64,000 bases of DNA from Crotalaria pallida (Eukaryota; Streptophyta; Magnoliopsida; Fabales; Fabaceae): positions 73,625,290 to 73,689,289 of the forward strand of contig CM075649.1 of the NCBI GenBank assembly GCA_037953625.1, read 5' to 3'. The notes below the pieces were generated by a model. That model saw only the letters and a list, made by a program, of their open reading frames with translations, had not been told where the DNA came from and did not search any database. The position numbers and the translations under genes are program-made. Position 1 is the stretch's first letter, and every line of letters starts with the position of its first letter. Below, one piece after another: positions 39,621-50,454 of this stretch.

Positions 39621-42600
39621 CGTAAACAATGCTTGGTGCCCCAAGGGACGTAAAGGATGACACATGAGTCCTTGGAGGCTCTAACAAGTATAGAATGGTT
39701 AACAGAGTATTCTAAAGGCTTAGAATGGTCTTGGAATATTTATTATGACATACAACAACCTTTAGAATGATTGTAAACAATGCTTGGGGCCCCAAGTGAC
39801 GTAGATTATGTAGCATGAGTCCTTGGAGGCTCTAAAAGTGTAGAATGGTTAAGAGAGTCTTCTAAAGGCTTATAAGATCTAGGCATGTGTATTAGGACAT
39901 ATAAGAACCTTTAGAATGATCGTAAACAATGCTTGATGCCCCAAGGGATGTAGAGGATGTTGCGTGAGTCGTTGGAGGCTCTAACAAGTGTAGAATGGTT
40001 AATAGAGTATTCTAAAGGCTTAGAATGGTCTAGGAATGTGTATTAGGACATTTAAGAACCTTCAGAATGATCCTAAACAATGGTTGGTGTCCCAAGGGAC
40101 GTAGAGGATGTAACATGAGTCGTGGAGGCTCTAACAAGTGTAGAATGGTTAAAAGAGTATTCTAAAGGCTTAGAATGGTCTAGGCATGTGTATTAGGACA
40201 TATAAGAACCTTTAGAATGATCGTAAACAATGCTTGGTTCCCTAAGGGACGTAAAGGATGTAGCATGAGTGCTTGGAGGCTCTAACAAGTATAGAATGGT
40301 TAACAGAGTATTCTAAAGGCTTAGAATGGTCTTGGAATATTTATTATGACATACAACAACCTTTAGAATGATTGGAAACAATGCTTGGGGCCCCAAGTGA
40401 CGTAGATTATGTAGCATGAGTCCTTGGAGGCTCTAAAAGTGTAGAATGGTTAAGAGAGTCTTCTAAAGGCTTATAAGATCTAGGCATGTGTATTAGGACA
40501 TATAAGAACCTTTAGAATGTTCGTAAACAATGCTTGATGCCCCAAGGGATGTAGAGGATGTTGCATGAGTCGTTGGAGGCTCTAACAACTGTAGAATGGT
40601 TAATAGAGTATTGTCTAGGAATATGTATTAGGACATATAAGAACCTTCAGAACGATCCTAAACAATGCTTGGTGCCCCAAGGGACGTAGAGGATGTAGCA
40701 TTAGTCCTTAGAGGCTCTAACAAGTGTAGAATGGTTAATACGGTATTCTAAAGGCTTAGAATGGTCTAGGAATGTGTATTAGGACATATACGAACCTTTA
40801 GAATAATCCTAAACAATTCTTCATGCCCCAAGGGACGTATAGGATGTAGCATGAGTGCTTGGAGGCTCTAACAAGTGTAGAATGGTTAATAGGGTATTCT
40901 AAAGGCTTAGAATGGTCTAGGAATATGTATTAGGACATATAAGAACCTTCAGAACGATCCTAAACAATGCTTGGTGCCCCAAGGGACGTAGAGGATGTAG
41001 CATTAGTCCTTAGAGGCTCTAACAAGTGTAGAATGGTTAATAGAGTATTCTAAACTCTTAGAATCGTCTAGGCAAGTGTATTAGGACATATAAGAACCTT
41101 TAGAATGATCCTAAACAATGCTTGGTGTCCCAAGGGACGTATAGGATGTATGATGAGTCGTTGGAGGCTCTAACCTGTGTAAAATGGTTAATAGAGTACT
41201 CTAAACCCTTAGAATGTTCTAGGAATGTGTATTAGGACTTATAAGAAACCTTAGAATGATCCTAAACAATGCTTGGTGCCCCAAGGGACGTAGAGGGTGA
41301 ATCATGTGTCCTTAGAGGCTCTAACAAGTGTACAATGGTTAAGAGAGTATTCTAAAGGCTTAGAATAGTCTAGGAATATCTATTAGGACATATAAGAACC
41401 TTTAGAATGATCCTAAACGATGCTTGGTGCCCCAAGGGACGTAGAGGATGAAGCATGAGTCCATGGAGGCTCTAACAAGTGTAGAATGGTTAAGAGAGTA
41501 TTCTAAAGGCTTAGAATGGTCTAGGAATGTGTATTAGGACATATAAAAACCTTCAGAATGATCCTAAACTATGCATGGTTCCCCTAGGAATGTAGTGGGT
41601 GAATCATAGGTCCTTGGAGACTCTAACAAGTGTAGAATGGTTAATAGAGTATTCTAAAGGCTTAGTATTGTCTAGGAAGTGTATTAGGACATATAAGAAC
41701 CTTCAGAATGATCCTAAACGATGCTTGATGCCCCAAGGTACATAAAGGATGTAACGTGAGTCCTTGGAGGCTCTAACAAGTGTAGAATGGTTAATAGTGT
41801 ATTCTAAAGGCTTAGAATGGTCTAGGAATGTGTATTAGGACATATAAAAACCTTCAGAATGATCCTAAACTATGCATGGTTCCCCTTGGAATGTAGAGGG
41901 TGAATCATAGGTCCTTGGAGGCTCTAACAAGTGTAGAATGGTTAATAGAGTATTCTAAAGGCTTAATATTGTCTAGGAAGTGTATTAGGACATATAAGAA
42001 CCTTCAGAATGATCCTAAACGATGCTTGGTGCCCCAAGGGACGTAGAGGATGAAGCATGAGTCCATGGAGGCTCTAACAAGTGTAGAATAGTTAAGAGAG
42101 TATTCTAAAGGCTTCTAAATGTCTAGGAATGTGTATTAGGACATACAAGAACCTTTAGAATGATCGTAAACAATGCTTCGTGCCCCAAGGGACGTAAAGG
42201 ATGTAACATGAGTCCTTGGAGGCTCTAACAAGTGTAGAATGGTTAAGAGAGTATTCTAAAGGCTTAGAACGGTCTAGGAATGTGTTTTAGGACATATAAG
42301 AACCCTAAGAATGATCCTAAACAATGCTTGGTACCCAAAGGGACGTAGAGGGTGAATCATGAGTTGTTGGAGGCTTTAACAAGTGTAGAATGGTTAATAG
42401 AGTATTTTGAAGGCTTCGAATGGTCAAGGAAGGTCTATTAGGACATACAAGAACCATTAGAATGATCGTAAACAATGCTTGGTGCCCCAGGGGACGTAGA
42501 TTCTGTAGCATGTGTCGTTGGAGGTTCTAACAAGTGTAGAAAGTTAAGGGAGTATTCTACAGGCATATAATGGTCTAGGCATGTTTATTAGGACATATAA

Positions 42601-43940
42601 GAACCTTTAGAATGATCGTAAACAATGCTTGGTGCCCCAAGGGACGTAGAGGATGTAACATGAGTCCTTGGTGGCTGTAGCATGTGTAGAATGTTTAATA
42701 AAGTATTCTAAAGGCTTAGAATGGTCTAGGAATGTGTACTAGGACATATAAGTACCCTCAGAATGATCCTAAACAATGCTTGGTGCCCCAAAGGACGTAG
42801 AGGATGTAGCACCTTGGAGGCTCTGACAAGTGTAGAATAGTTAAGAGAGTATTCTAAAGGCTTAGATTCGTCTAGGCATGTGTATTAAGTCATATATGAA
42901 CCTTTAGAATGATCCTAAAGGCTTAGAATGGTCTAGGAATATTTATTATGACATACAACAACCTTTAGAATGATCGTAAACAATGCTTGGTGCCCCAAGT
43001 GACGTAGATTATGTAGCATGAGTCCTTGGAGGCTCTAACAAGTGTAGAATGGTTAAGAGAGTATTCTAAAGGCTTAGAATAGTCTAGGAATATGTATTAT
43101 TACATACAAGAACCTTTAGAATCATCGTAAACAATGCTTGGTGCCCAAAGGGACGTAGATTATGTAACATGAGTCCTTGGTGGCTCTAACAAGTGTAGAA
43201 TGGTTAAGAGAGTATTCTAAAGGCTTAGAATGGTCTAGGAATATTTATTATGACATACAACAACCTTTAGAATGATCCTAAACAATGGTTGGTGCCCCAG
43301 GTGACGTAGATTATGTAGCATGAGTCCTTGGAGGCTCTAACAAGTGTAGAATGGTTAAGAGAGTATTCTAAAGGCTTAGAATGGAGTAGGAATGTGTATT
43401 AGGACATATAAGAACATTTAGAATGATCCTAAACAATGCTTGATGCCCCAAGGGACGTAAAGGATGTAACATGAGTCGTTGGAGGCTCTAACAAGTGTAA
43501 AATCGTTAATAGAGTATTCTAAATTCTTAGAATAGTCTAGGCATGTGTATTAGGACATATAAGAACCTTTAGAATGATCCTATACAATGCTTTGTGCCCC
43601 AAGGGACGTAAAGGATGTAACATGTGTCCTAGGAGGCTCTAACATGTGTAGAACGGTTAAAAGAGTATTCTAACGGCTTTGAATAGTCTAGGCATTTGTA
43701 TTAGGACATATAAGAACCTTTAGAATGATCGTAAGCAATGCTTGGTGCCCCAAGGGACGTAGAGGATGTAGCAAGAGTCCTTGGAGGCTCTCACAAGTGT
43801 AGAATGGTTAAAAGAGTCTTATTCTAAAGGCTTAGAATGGTCTAGGATTGTGTGTTAAGATATACAAGAACCTTTAGAATGATCCTAAACAATGCTTGGT
43901 TCCCCAAGGGACGTAGGGGATGTAGCTCGAGTCGTTGGAT

Positions 43941-43964
43941 GTTTAGATCATTCTACACTTGTTA
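43941..43964 (-). repeat. 24-bp inverted satellite fragment at array edge
   Basis: After a last plus-strand monomer that ends near GTCGTTGGAT, the sequence GTTTAGATCATTCTACAC and the following TTGTTA match the reverse complement of the satellite. It is a fusion of two parts of the inverted monomer through their shared CATTCTA. The orientation change therefore lies on the array side of the junction with the composite block. Confidence 0.7.
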
Positions 43965-44032
43965 TTAAGGGTATGTGTCCTCCAAGGGCTGCCCTTAAAG
44001 GTGCCCTTATGGAGGACACATACCCTTAATAA
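43962..44032. repeat. Perfect 22-bp inverted repeat (hairpin) at satellite boundary
   Basis: Arms 43,962-43,983 and 44,011-44,032 are exact reverse complements over 22 bp (TTATTAAGGGTATGTG... and ...CACATACCCTTAATAA). After a two-base bulge a further six pairs form (AAGGGC with GCCCTT), leaving a 13-nt loop. It sits exactly where the satellite stops. It could be the foldback end of the element to its right or a scar of the rearrangement. Confidence 0.85.
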
Positions 44033-44847
44033 AGACACTTTGGAACATGAAATAAGGCCATTAATGTGGAGGCCAAGGTGGTGCACGAATTTGGTTTCAT
44101 TAAGAGACAAGGAATCAAATTGAATGAAGGATTTAATTGAAGAGATGAATGACAATTAATGCCATTAATTGAACGTTACAAAAACTTAATTCAATTAAAG
44201 TTTTGTAACCACTAAACAATAGTGACATTAAAGTCAATCATGATTAGAGATAAATGAAAGATTCTCTCATCTTCATGAAGAGGAATTCGTGCAAGGAATG
44301 GTAAGAAGAATAAAGGAAGATTTCATTCATGAAGCCAACAAGCCAAGAGAGTTACAATTTGAATTGCAAACTCAAGTGAGGAGCAAACATGAGCTCACGA
44401 TCAAGCATTGAAGAGCATGATAAATATGAATTGATTGGCCAATTCATGTTGCCATAATGATGAGGAGAGTTACAAAATGAATTTCAAATTCATGAGTCAC
44501 TAATGGCATGGGCGGCCACACTTGAAATGCAAGGAAGGTTACACTTCCAATCATCATGAGCATCAATTAGTCATCATCATGAGCAGCATTAAGAGGCCGC
44601 ATAGGTTACAAAATGTTTAAATTCATCATTAGTGCATTGATTTGGGCCGAATAGGTTACAAATGGTTTCAATTCTCATTAGTAGACCTAAGTGCTCATCA
44701 TGGCTGAATTAATAGTGCTATACGTGTATAGGGTGATGGCAGCCATGACATCTCATTGTAATCTCTATAAATTGTAAGTTTCATGAATGGAAAGAAAAGG
44801 CTTTGGACTTTGTGAAAAACCAACGTGTGGCTTAGGCCTAGGAGGCG
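43965..44847 (+). other. Unidentified non-satellite sequence, probably part of an LTR-type element
   Basis: This 880-bp stretch has no credible coding region. It is rich in purine runs and repeated GTTACAA/TTACAAA motifs. A TATA-like CTATAAATT near 44,764 is followed by transcribed-looking sequence that continues on the far side of the gypsy insertion at 56,072. That arrangement resembles the promoter part of an LTR, but no matching partner copy lies in the window, so the identity is open. Confidence 0.4.
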
Positions 44848-45258
44848 TGTAACACCTCAAATTTCGTCTTCCGAATAAATATGTTAGTAAAATGGTTTTA
44901 TACATAAATAATAATTTCATGTTTGATTTGGATATATATTCATTATAAGTATTATGTGAAAATATTTTATGATGAGGTTTTTCCATAAAATATTAAATTT
45001 TGCAATTAAGTCCTTGGGAAGGACCTAAAAACAATAATGGAAGGAATTTTGGGGTTAAAATTAATTAAACAAAGTTTTTAGTGAAAACTGGTCAAAATAC
45101 TCGAGTATTTTTGAAAATACTCGAGTATTCTGGTCAGTGTTGCACGAGTTAGTGCGTTTGGTGAGTCACCACCACCGAGTCACCGCCGTTTGACACGAAA
45201 TCAGTCCTTCAACACGTCTAAGGCCTTCGTGTCGAGCTGCATGAGCATGGTGGAGGGC

Positions 45259-45266
45259 TATTTAAG
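45259..45266 (+). promoter_or_regulatory. TATA-like box of the 5' LTR
   Basis: TATTTAAG lies about 410 bp into the LTR; the following sequence reads like a leader. The same box is at 52,931-52,938 in the 3' LTR. Promoter assignment is inference from position and motif. Confidence 0.5.
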
Positions 45267-46150
45267 CCATGGTTGATGAATCAACCAACCCATTTTGCCA
45301 ATTTCGTGAAGAACTTCACATGTTAGGGTTCTTGAGTTTCCTCTCTCAATTCGTTTTCGTCTCTGAGTCTTAACACATAAACCATACACCGTTTCGAAGC
45401 TCACATCCAGAGCTTTGAAAAACACCAAAAATCGTGAGGTAAGGCTGAGTGTGTGAGGAGTAGTGAGCTCTGCAAGTTAGAGCTTCAAATTCAGAGAGCC
45501 GACTTTGAGCTTCAATTGTGGTAAGCTCAAGCTCTCTTTTGGTCTGAAACTTATTGGTTTTCAAAGTACATGTTATAGAGAACATAGTCTAACCAATTTC
45601 CCCAATTTTTATGCATGATTCGAATGTCGATTGATGTGGTTTTGAACCCCTGCTGAATCTGTTATGCAAGTTCGGGTGGGAAGTGGTTAGAGCATTTGGT
45701 TGCTGTTCTCTGCGGAGTTTTTGTTCAAGAACAACCCTAAGGTATGGGGGAAGCTTACCATTTGCTAGAATAATAGTAAATTGCATTAGAAAGTAGGAGG
45801 AGTCACCATGAGACTCTAAGGGCATAGATTGAAATAGGAATATGGCTTGGAGGCCAATCTGAGGCATGCTACATGCTAAGGCAAGTTTATTTGGTTGCAT
45901 GTGAGCTTAATCAATGCTGAAATTATGCCAAAAATGAATAGAATTGAAATTGGTACTTGAAGTTGCATAATATGTGATTTTCATGCATAATTGATGAATG
46001 ATTATGATTTTCTCTGAATTGATGCGATCTCTGTGTTGAGACATGTTTAATTTGTGTATGTAAAGCTTTGTTGATCATTGGTTTAAGTTGGAATTGATTA
46101 GAATTGAAAATGGTATGTTAAAACCAAGTTGTAGTGCATCTGCTGTCAAA

Positions 46151-46560
46151 AATACTCGAGTATTTGGTACAACACTCGAGTATTTGGTAAAAAACGCGAG
46201 TATTTGGTAAAACACTCGAGTATTTGGTAAAACACTCGAGTATTTTCTGATGCAAGCTTCCCAGAAGATCACGAAATACTCTAGTATTTTGTAAAATACT
46301 CTAGTATTTTGGGCTGCAAAATACTCTAGTATTCTGTGAAATACTCTAGTATTTTGGGCTGGAAAATACTCTAGTATTTTGTGAAACACTCAAGTATTTT
46401 GGGGCTAAAAAATACTCTAGTATTTTGTGAAATACTCAAGTATTCTGAACTGTAAACTACTCGAGTATTTTGTGAAATACTCGAGTATTCTGGGCAGACT
46501 GATACACAATTTCATGAAATTGAAGAACTACTCGAGTATTGAAGCTACTACTCGAGTCTT
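46151..46560 (+). repeat. Palindromic CTCGAG/CTCTAG minisatellite in 5' LTR
   Basis: About 20 copies of the palindrome AATACTCGAGTATT and its variants, many with CTCTAG or CTCAAG at the centre, are separated by short spacers such as TGGTAAAAC or TTGTGA. Two more copies lie near 45,102-45,130. The matching block in the 3' LTR is 54,034-54,420 and has one 20-bp unit fewer, so the copy number has changed since insertion. Confidence 0.9.
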
Positions 46561-46930
46561 TTACTAAAATGTTGAGAAAACACCATTTTTAATCTAACCA
46601 CTTCCATTTAAACCTAATGACACTTAAAGGGAATAATGTGATACTTCCTTTAATAAATCCCATAATTCCTAAGCATGGAAATTGATATATCTCATTGATG
46701 AATTCATTACATATTGTATACGATGAGATTAACGAATAATCTTGAGGGAATACTTGCATGCATTCATGCACCGCGAACGGTGTTGAGTTATCGTTGTGTC
46801 ATGTTTTTGGAACATGAGGAGGGCCTCTGGGAGTGCCAAATGTTACTACTTGCTCGATGACACATTGAGGTGGACAATGTGGGCAGTATGTGGTATACTG
46901 TTGGTTTGATGGTTCAACGGTGTGTTGCAC

Positions 46931-47341
46931 ACAAGTGGTAAGGTTTACGTTTTGGCGACGTGACGTTCATCAGACATGGTGACGTTGTTTACCACCTCTG
47001 TTGTGTTACACAAGTGATAAGGTTTACGTCCTTAGGCGACGTGACGTTCATCAGATGTGGTGACGTTTTTTTATCACACCCGTTGTTTGTTGAGAAGGGT
47101 GTGGTTCACACAAGTGATAAGGTTTACGTCCTTAGGCGACGTGACGTTCATCAGACATGGTGACGTTATTTATCACCTCTATTGTGTATCACAAGTGATA
47201 AGGTTTACGTCCTTAGGCGACGTGACGTTCATCAGATGTGGTGACGTTTTTTATCACACCCAGTGCATATTGAAAAGTGATAGGTTTACGTCCTTGGGAG
47301 ACGTGACGTTCACCAGATAGTGTGACGTTTTTATCACTTCC
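46931..47341 (+). repeat. Tandem ACGT/TGACG-rich repeats in 5' LTR
   Basis: Five units begin with GGTTTACG at 46,942, 47,021, 47,121, 47,202 and 47,283, a period of 79-100 bp. Each full unit carries GCGACGTGACGTTCATCAG and GGTGACGTT, so several ACGT cores and TGACG motifs per unit. Such motifs are bound by plant bZIP (TGA-type) factors, so this could be an enhancer array; that function is inferred. Confidence 0.85.
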
Positions 47342-48213
47342 GAGAAAGTACGCCATACGTTTGATAACGTATTATTTGTATTCTGGGAATACCATGGTGT
47401 TATGCAAGGACGTTCATCTGAGCGATTAGTTGAAGAATCTCTGGAATCGAGAGATGGGAAGCATGCATCATTCCACCTATTTGGAAAGAGAAATAAGAGA
47501 AATGGCGGGTGCTCATGTTTATGCATTTCTATAATGATGGTTGCTTACTTGTGGATGTTAGGACTTTACTCTTATTTGATAATGCGAATGTATAAGCTTA
47601 CCCCCTGCCCTTAATAGGTTTTGACCAGGTACCTAGACTACCTAGAGATTAAAGGAAATGGGATGACTCTTAAGTTCATAAAGTGCCAAGTCATCATGGG
47701 ATAAAGACTCTTTTGTACAACTCTGAGGACTCAACCAGATGAACGAATGGATGAAGAACCAGTGACCAGCTCTGGAACGTCTCTATTTTTGATAATGGAA
47801 ACAATGTATATATTTTGAGAGATGTATCCAAGAGAAAACCTAGTTTTCATACTTTAATATAATTGTGGTACACATCAAATTTATATCCCTGATTTTATGA
47901 GTCAATGAACTATTTTAATATATTCCGTTCACTCTGATTTTATCGTTCGGCACGAAGGAAGTATTGTTAAAGTTGATTTCCTGGGATGACCTAATGACTA
48001 AGTTATTTTCGAAAGCTATTTTGTACTACAAAGGTTATCTCAAAAGGGTTCTAAAATGTTCAGCAAATAATTACTCCTTCTACCGAATTTAGTTCCAATA
48101 CATGGTTTAAATTTGAGTACCACATTCAAGGAAAATTTTTCATACTCAGACTTTTCCAACACGTTTCAATAATTTATGAAATTCTTTTTAAGAAACGAGG
48201 GATGTTACATTTA

Positions 48214-48225
48214 TGGTATTAGAGC
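48214..48225 (+). other. Primer binding site (initiator tRNA-Met type)
   Basis: TGGTATTAGAGC lies four bases after the 5' LTR. It differs at one position (T for C) from TGGTATCAGAGC, the usual plant site complementary to the 3' end of initiator tRNA-Met. Confidence 0.9.
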
Positions 48226-49220
48226 AATGGTCCTGACTCTTGGTCCTTGGGTGTGTGGTTCAATACGCTGGTCCTCAAGAATTGTAGAGTTTCTTGTGAA
48301 GTATGCTCTTACATACTTCTAATTGGAGTAAAAGGTTCTATCCCTTGACCCTGGGTATGTGACTAAGTACCTGTCTAGAGTGTTTAAAGTAGCCTAAGTT
48401 GTAGTATGATAGTGATGTACTTCTTTTAGGTTAATTCCAACCTTAAGCTCATAGTGCTGATCCATTATGGCATCAAGGAATCAACAAGGGGTGATTCCAA
48501 AGGATCCAAAGACGAGTTAATATCCTCTAGGGAGGGTATTTTCTTCTAGAATGAAAACTAACAAACCCCCGAAGTTAGTACTAGGAGGTATTTTCCCTAG
48601 TGGTTTGCTTTGCAGAGTTGTAACTCTGAAGTAAGTTAACCCTTGATGAGGACGAGAATCGATTGCGTTTTCTTGTGTTTGATCTACCCTGCTACCTCAA
48701 GATCGAACTCCTACAAGTTTTCTTGTAGTTGCTTCTCACATATGTTTGAGCTATTCTATTGAGCTATCTTTTCAGAGTAAACTTGGTCTACTCATTTTTC
48801 ACAATTAGGTGTGATCTTGAACTTGGATTAGATACCCAAGAATCAAGTGATAACTAATTGTGATAGAGAGGCGATAATCCGAAACCCAAGACGTTTGAGT
48901 GTTGTTCTCATAGTGGGGTAAAGGAAGAGGGGATTTAAAGAGATCATGGTTACGAAGAATCTCCCGGATATTCTCTCTTGAAGTGTTGAGTTCGTTAGAG
49001 CAAAGTCAGATCCTGTGATAGCTAAAGTAGTTCTAGAAAGGTGGTTATCACCATCAAGCAAAGTATCCACAGGATGAGATTTATATTAGTATTCTACTTT
49101 GATCAAGAAATGGATACGAGTTGGATGTACCGTTTGAAGCTACAGCTTTAGTATAAGTTGTGTGATGAGTGTTTCTTAAGTCCACCATATATGACCACAC
49201 GTCCATAGTGCAGGTCTAAT
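48226..49220 (+). other. Retrotransposon leader, non-coding
   Basis: About 1 kb separates the primer binding site from gag. It contains a 17-codon frame beginning ATGGCATCAAGG at 48,473 and no longer credible coding sequence. I see no recognisable motif here. Confidence 0.7.
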
Positions 49221-50237
49221 ATGACGACAAGAAACCGAAATCATACTAATGCGATGCTGGAGAGGATCACGACTGTGTTGGAATCAATGCAGCAATGGCA
49301 ACAGCAACAACATCAACAATCACCACAACCAGTTAATCCGCCACATCAATGTAATGTCGGTAATGTTGAGGCTAAGAGTTTAGTGGATTGTCGAAGTTGT
49401 AATCCACCTAAGTTTGAAGGAGGATTTAAGCCAGAGGAGGCTAACAAGTGGGTTCATACTATGGATAAGATTTTTAGAACATTAGACTGCACGGAAGCTC
49501 AAAAGGTGGCATATGCAGTTTATATGTTAGAAGGAGAGGCTGATAATTGGTGGAATCACACGGTTCAGCTTTTACGCTATGAAGGAAGGGATATTAACTG
49601 GGGTGTGTTTATGGAGAAGTTTCTCAATAAATACTTCCCAGAAGATTTAAGGAGGAAGAAGGAAGTTGAATTCCTGCAATTAAAACAAGGAGATATGAGT
49701 GTGGGCGAGTACGCAGCTAAGTTTGAGGAATTGATGAAGTACTCTCCATACTATCAAAACAATCCGGATGAGAGAAGCAAATGCATCAAATTTGAAGGTG
49801 GCCTGAGACCTGAACTGAAATCTGTTTTCAGTTATCAGAAGATCCAAAGTTTTCCTACGTTGGTTGACATGTGTCGGATGTATGAGGATGACAAGAAGGC
49901 TGAAGTAGCAGCTGATCAGGCAAAGAGTAACCAGCCGAGTTATGGACCACAAAGAAAGAAAGGATTTAATCATTGGAAAACGGATCCATATTTCAACCAG
50001 AAACGAGGCAAAGGTAGAGTTGAAGACAGGAATCAGGTTAAGTCTCGCAGCAATGCCCCTTACTGTGAGAAGTGCAAACATCATCATTTTGGAAGAATCT
50101 GCTGGGCAACAAGTGTTTGCTTCAACTGTGGGAAACAGGGTCATATTGCACGTTACTGCAGAGAATCTGTGAACGGTAATCACACCGGAATTGCTAGCAA
50201 ACCAAAGACTCAAAGGAAAAGTGTTTACCCTGAATAG
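49221..50237 (+). CDS. gag: Gag polyprotein (capsid and nucleocapsid) of Ty3/gypsy element
   Basis: The 338-residue protein would form the particle that packages element RNA. A glutamine-rich start (residues 25-36) is followed by the retrotransposon gag core, about residues 62-225, with the family hallmarks PPKFEGGFKPEEANKW, MLEGEADNWWNH and FLQLKQGDMSVGEYAAKFEEL. Residues 245-280 are basic. Two zinc knuckles follow: an atypical C282-x2-C285-x3-H289-x4-C294 and a canonical C300-x2-C303-x4-H308-x4-C313. The first ATG of the frame, at 49,221, gives a full-length core. In relatives the frame continues into protease; here it stops at 50,237 after a one-base frameshift, leaving gag alone. The core is uninterrupted, so it may still make particles in trans with a relative's enzymes, but expression is unproven. 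Confidence 0.93.
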   Translation: MTTRNRNHTNAMLERITTVLESMQQWQQQQHQQSPQPVNPPHQCNVGNVEAKSLVDCRSCNPPKFEGGFKPEEANKWVHTMDKIFRTLDCTEAQKVAYAVYMLEGEADNWWNHTVQLLRYEGRDINWGVFMEKFLNKYFPEDLRRKKEVEFLQLKQGDMSVGEYAAKFEELMKYSPYYQNNPDERSKCIKFEGGLRPELKSVFSYQKIQSFPTLVDMCRMYEDDKKAEVAADQAKSNQPSYGPQRKKGFNHWKTDPYFNQKRGKGRVEDRNQVKSRSNAPYCEKCKHHHFGRICWATSVCFNCGKQGHIARYCRESVNGNHTGIASKPKTQRKSVYPE

Positions 50238-50454
50238 AGTAGAAGTTAACCAATCTCCTGATCTCGTGCAAGGTAACCATTTATTTCAAAACCAACTTTG
50301 CATGATTGTGTTCGATTCGAGAGTTACCCATTCTTTTGTTTATTGTAAATGTGTGAATAGGTTGAAGTCGGATTCATCTAGTTGTTTTAGAATTAGAGAC
50401 TCTATGAAATTCCCCAAATTAGTATCGAAGTATTCGATCACGACACTAAGTTAA
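50215..50454 (+). pseudogene. Aspartic protease remnant, frameshifted and active-site mutated
   Basis: In the +1 frame relative to gag the sequence resumes as GKVFTLNRVEVNQSPDLVQG and then IVFDSRVTHSFVY. This matches the start of the gypsy protease, where the active-site motif is normally D-S/T-G-A-T-H-S-F. Here Asp (codon at 50,314) and Ser are kept, but Gly is Arg (GGA to AGA) and Ala is Val (GCT to GTT). Both fit C-to-T or G-to-A transitions. The frame shifts between about 50,190 and 50,215 and ends after 87 codons, without the remainder of the protease domain. It cannot be a working protease. Confidence 0.8.

Larger units (their letters stand above)
1..43940 (+). repeat. Satellite DNA array, 151-bp monomer
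   Basis: Head-to-tail tandem repeats fill this region without interruption and continue past the left edge. Successive GTGTATTAGG anchors fall at 1, 152, 303 and 454, giving a period of 151 bp and about 290 copies. The monomer runs from GTGTATTAGGACATATAAG through AATGCTTGGTGCCCCAAGG, TCCTTGGAGGCTCTAACAAG and GTATTCTAAAGGCTTAGAA to GGTCTAGGAAT. Neighbouring monomers differ at several sites, and diagnostic variants recur at multi-monomer spacing, which shows higher-order organisation. Short reading frames inside it are chance products of the repeat. A monomer near one nucleosomal length and an array of at least 44 kb fit centromeric, pericentromeric or subtelomeric satellite; the sequence alone cannot choose between them. 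I do not recognise a named family. Confidence 0.98.
44848..48209 (+). repeat. 5' LTR of gypsy element (3,362 bp)
   Basis: It begins TGTAACACC and ends GGGATGTTACA, so the termini form the inverted repeat TGTAACA/TGTTACA. It matches 52,520-56,071 almost base for base, apart from a 211-bp segment missing here, one extra 20-bp minisatellite unit and scattered substitutions. The primer binding site follows four bases after its end. Confidence 0.96.

Noticed and set aside
1..43940. Could the array be a CRISPR array or a minisatellite gene?
   Set aside because: The whole 151-bp unit is repeated with no unique spacers, the setting is a plant genome, and no coding frame is conserved across monomers.
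45589..45900. A 103-codon minus-strand frame, repeated at 53,472-53,783
   Set aside because: It lies in both LTRs, antisense to the element, resembles no family, and is repeated only because the LTRs are.
46960..47320. Repetitive plus-strand frames of up to 119 codons (also 54,823-55,182)
   Set aside because: The protein repeats mirror the ACGT tandem DNA repeats of the LTR, and a 1-bp difference between the LTRs breaks the frame.
49680..50213. A 177-codon minus-strand frame
   Set aside because: It lies wholly inside the gag reading frame on the opposite strand and has no family features.
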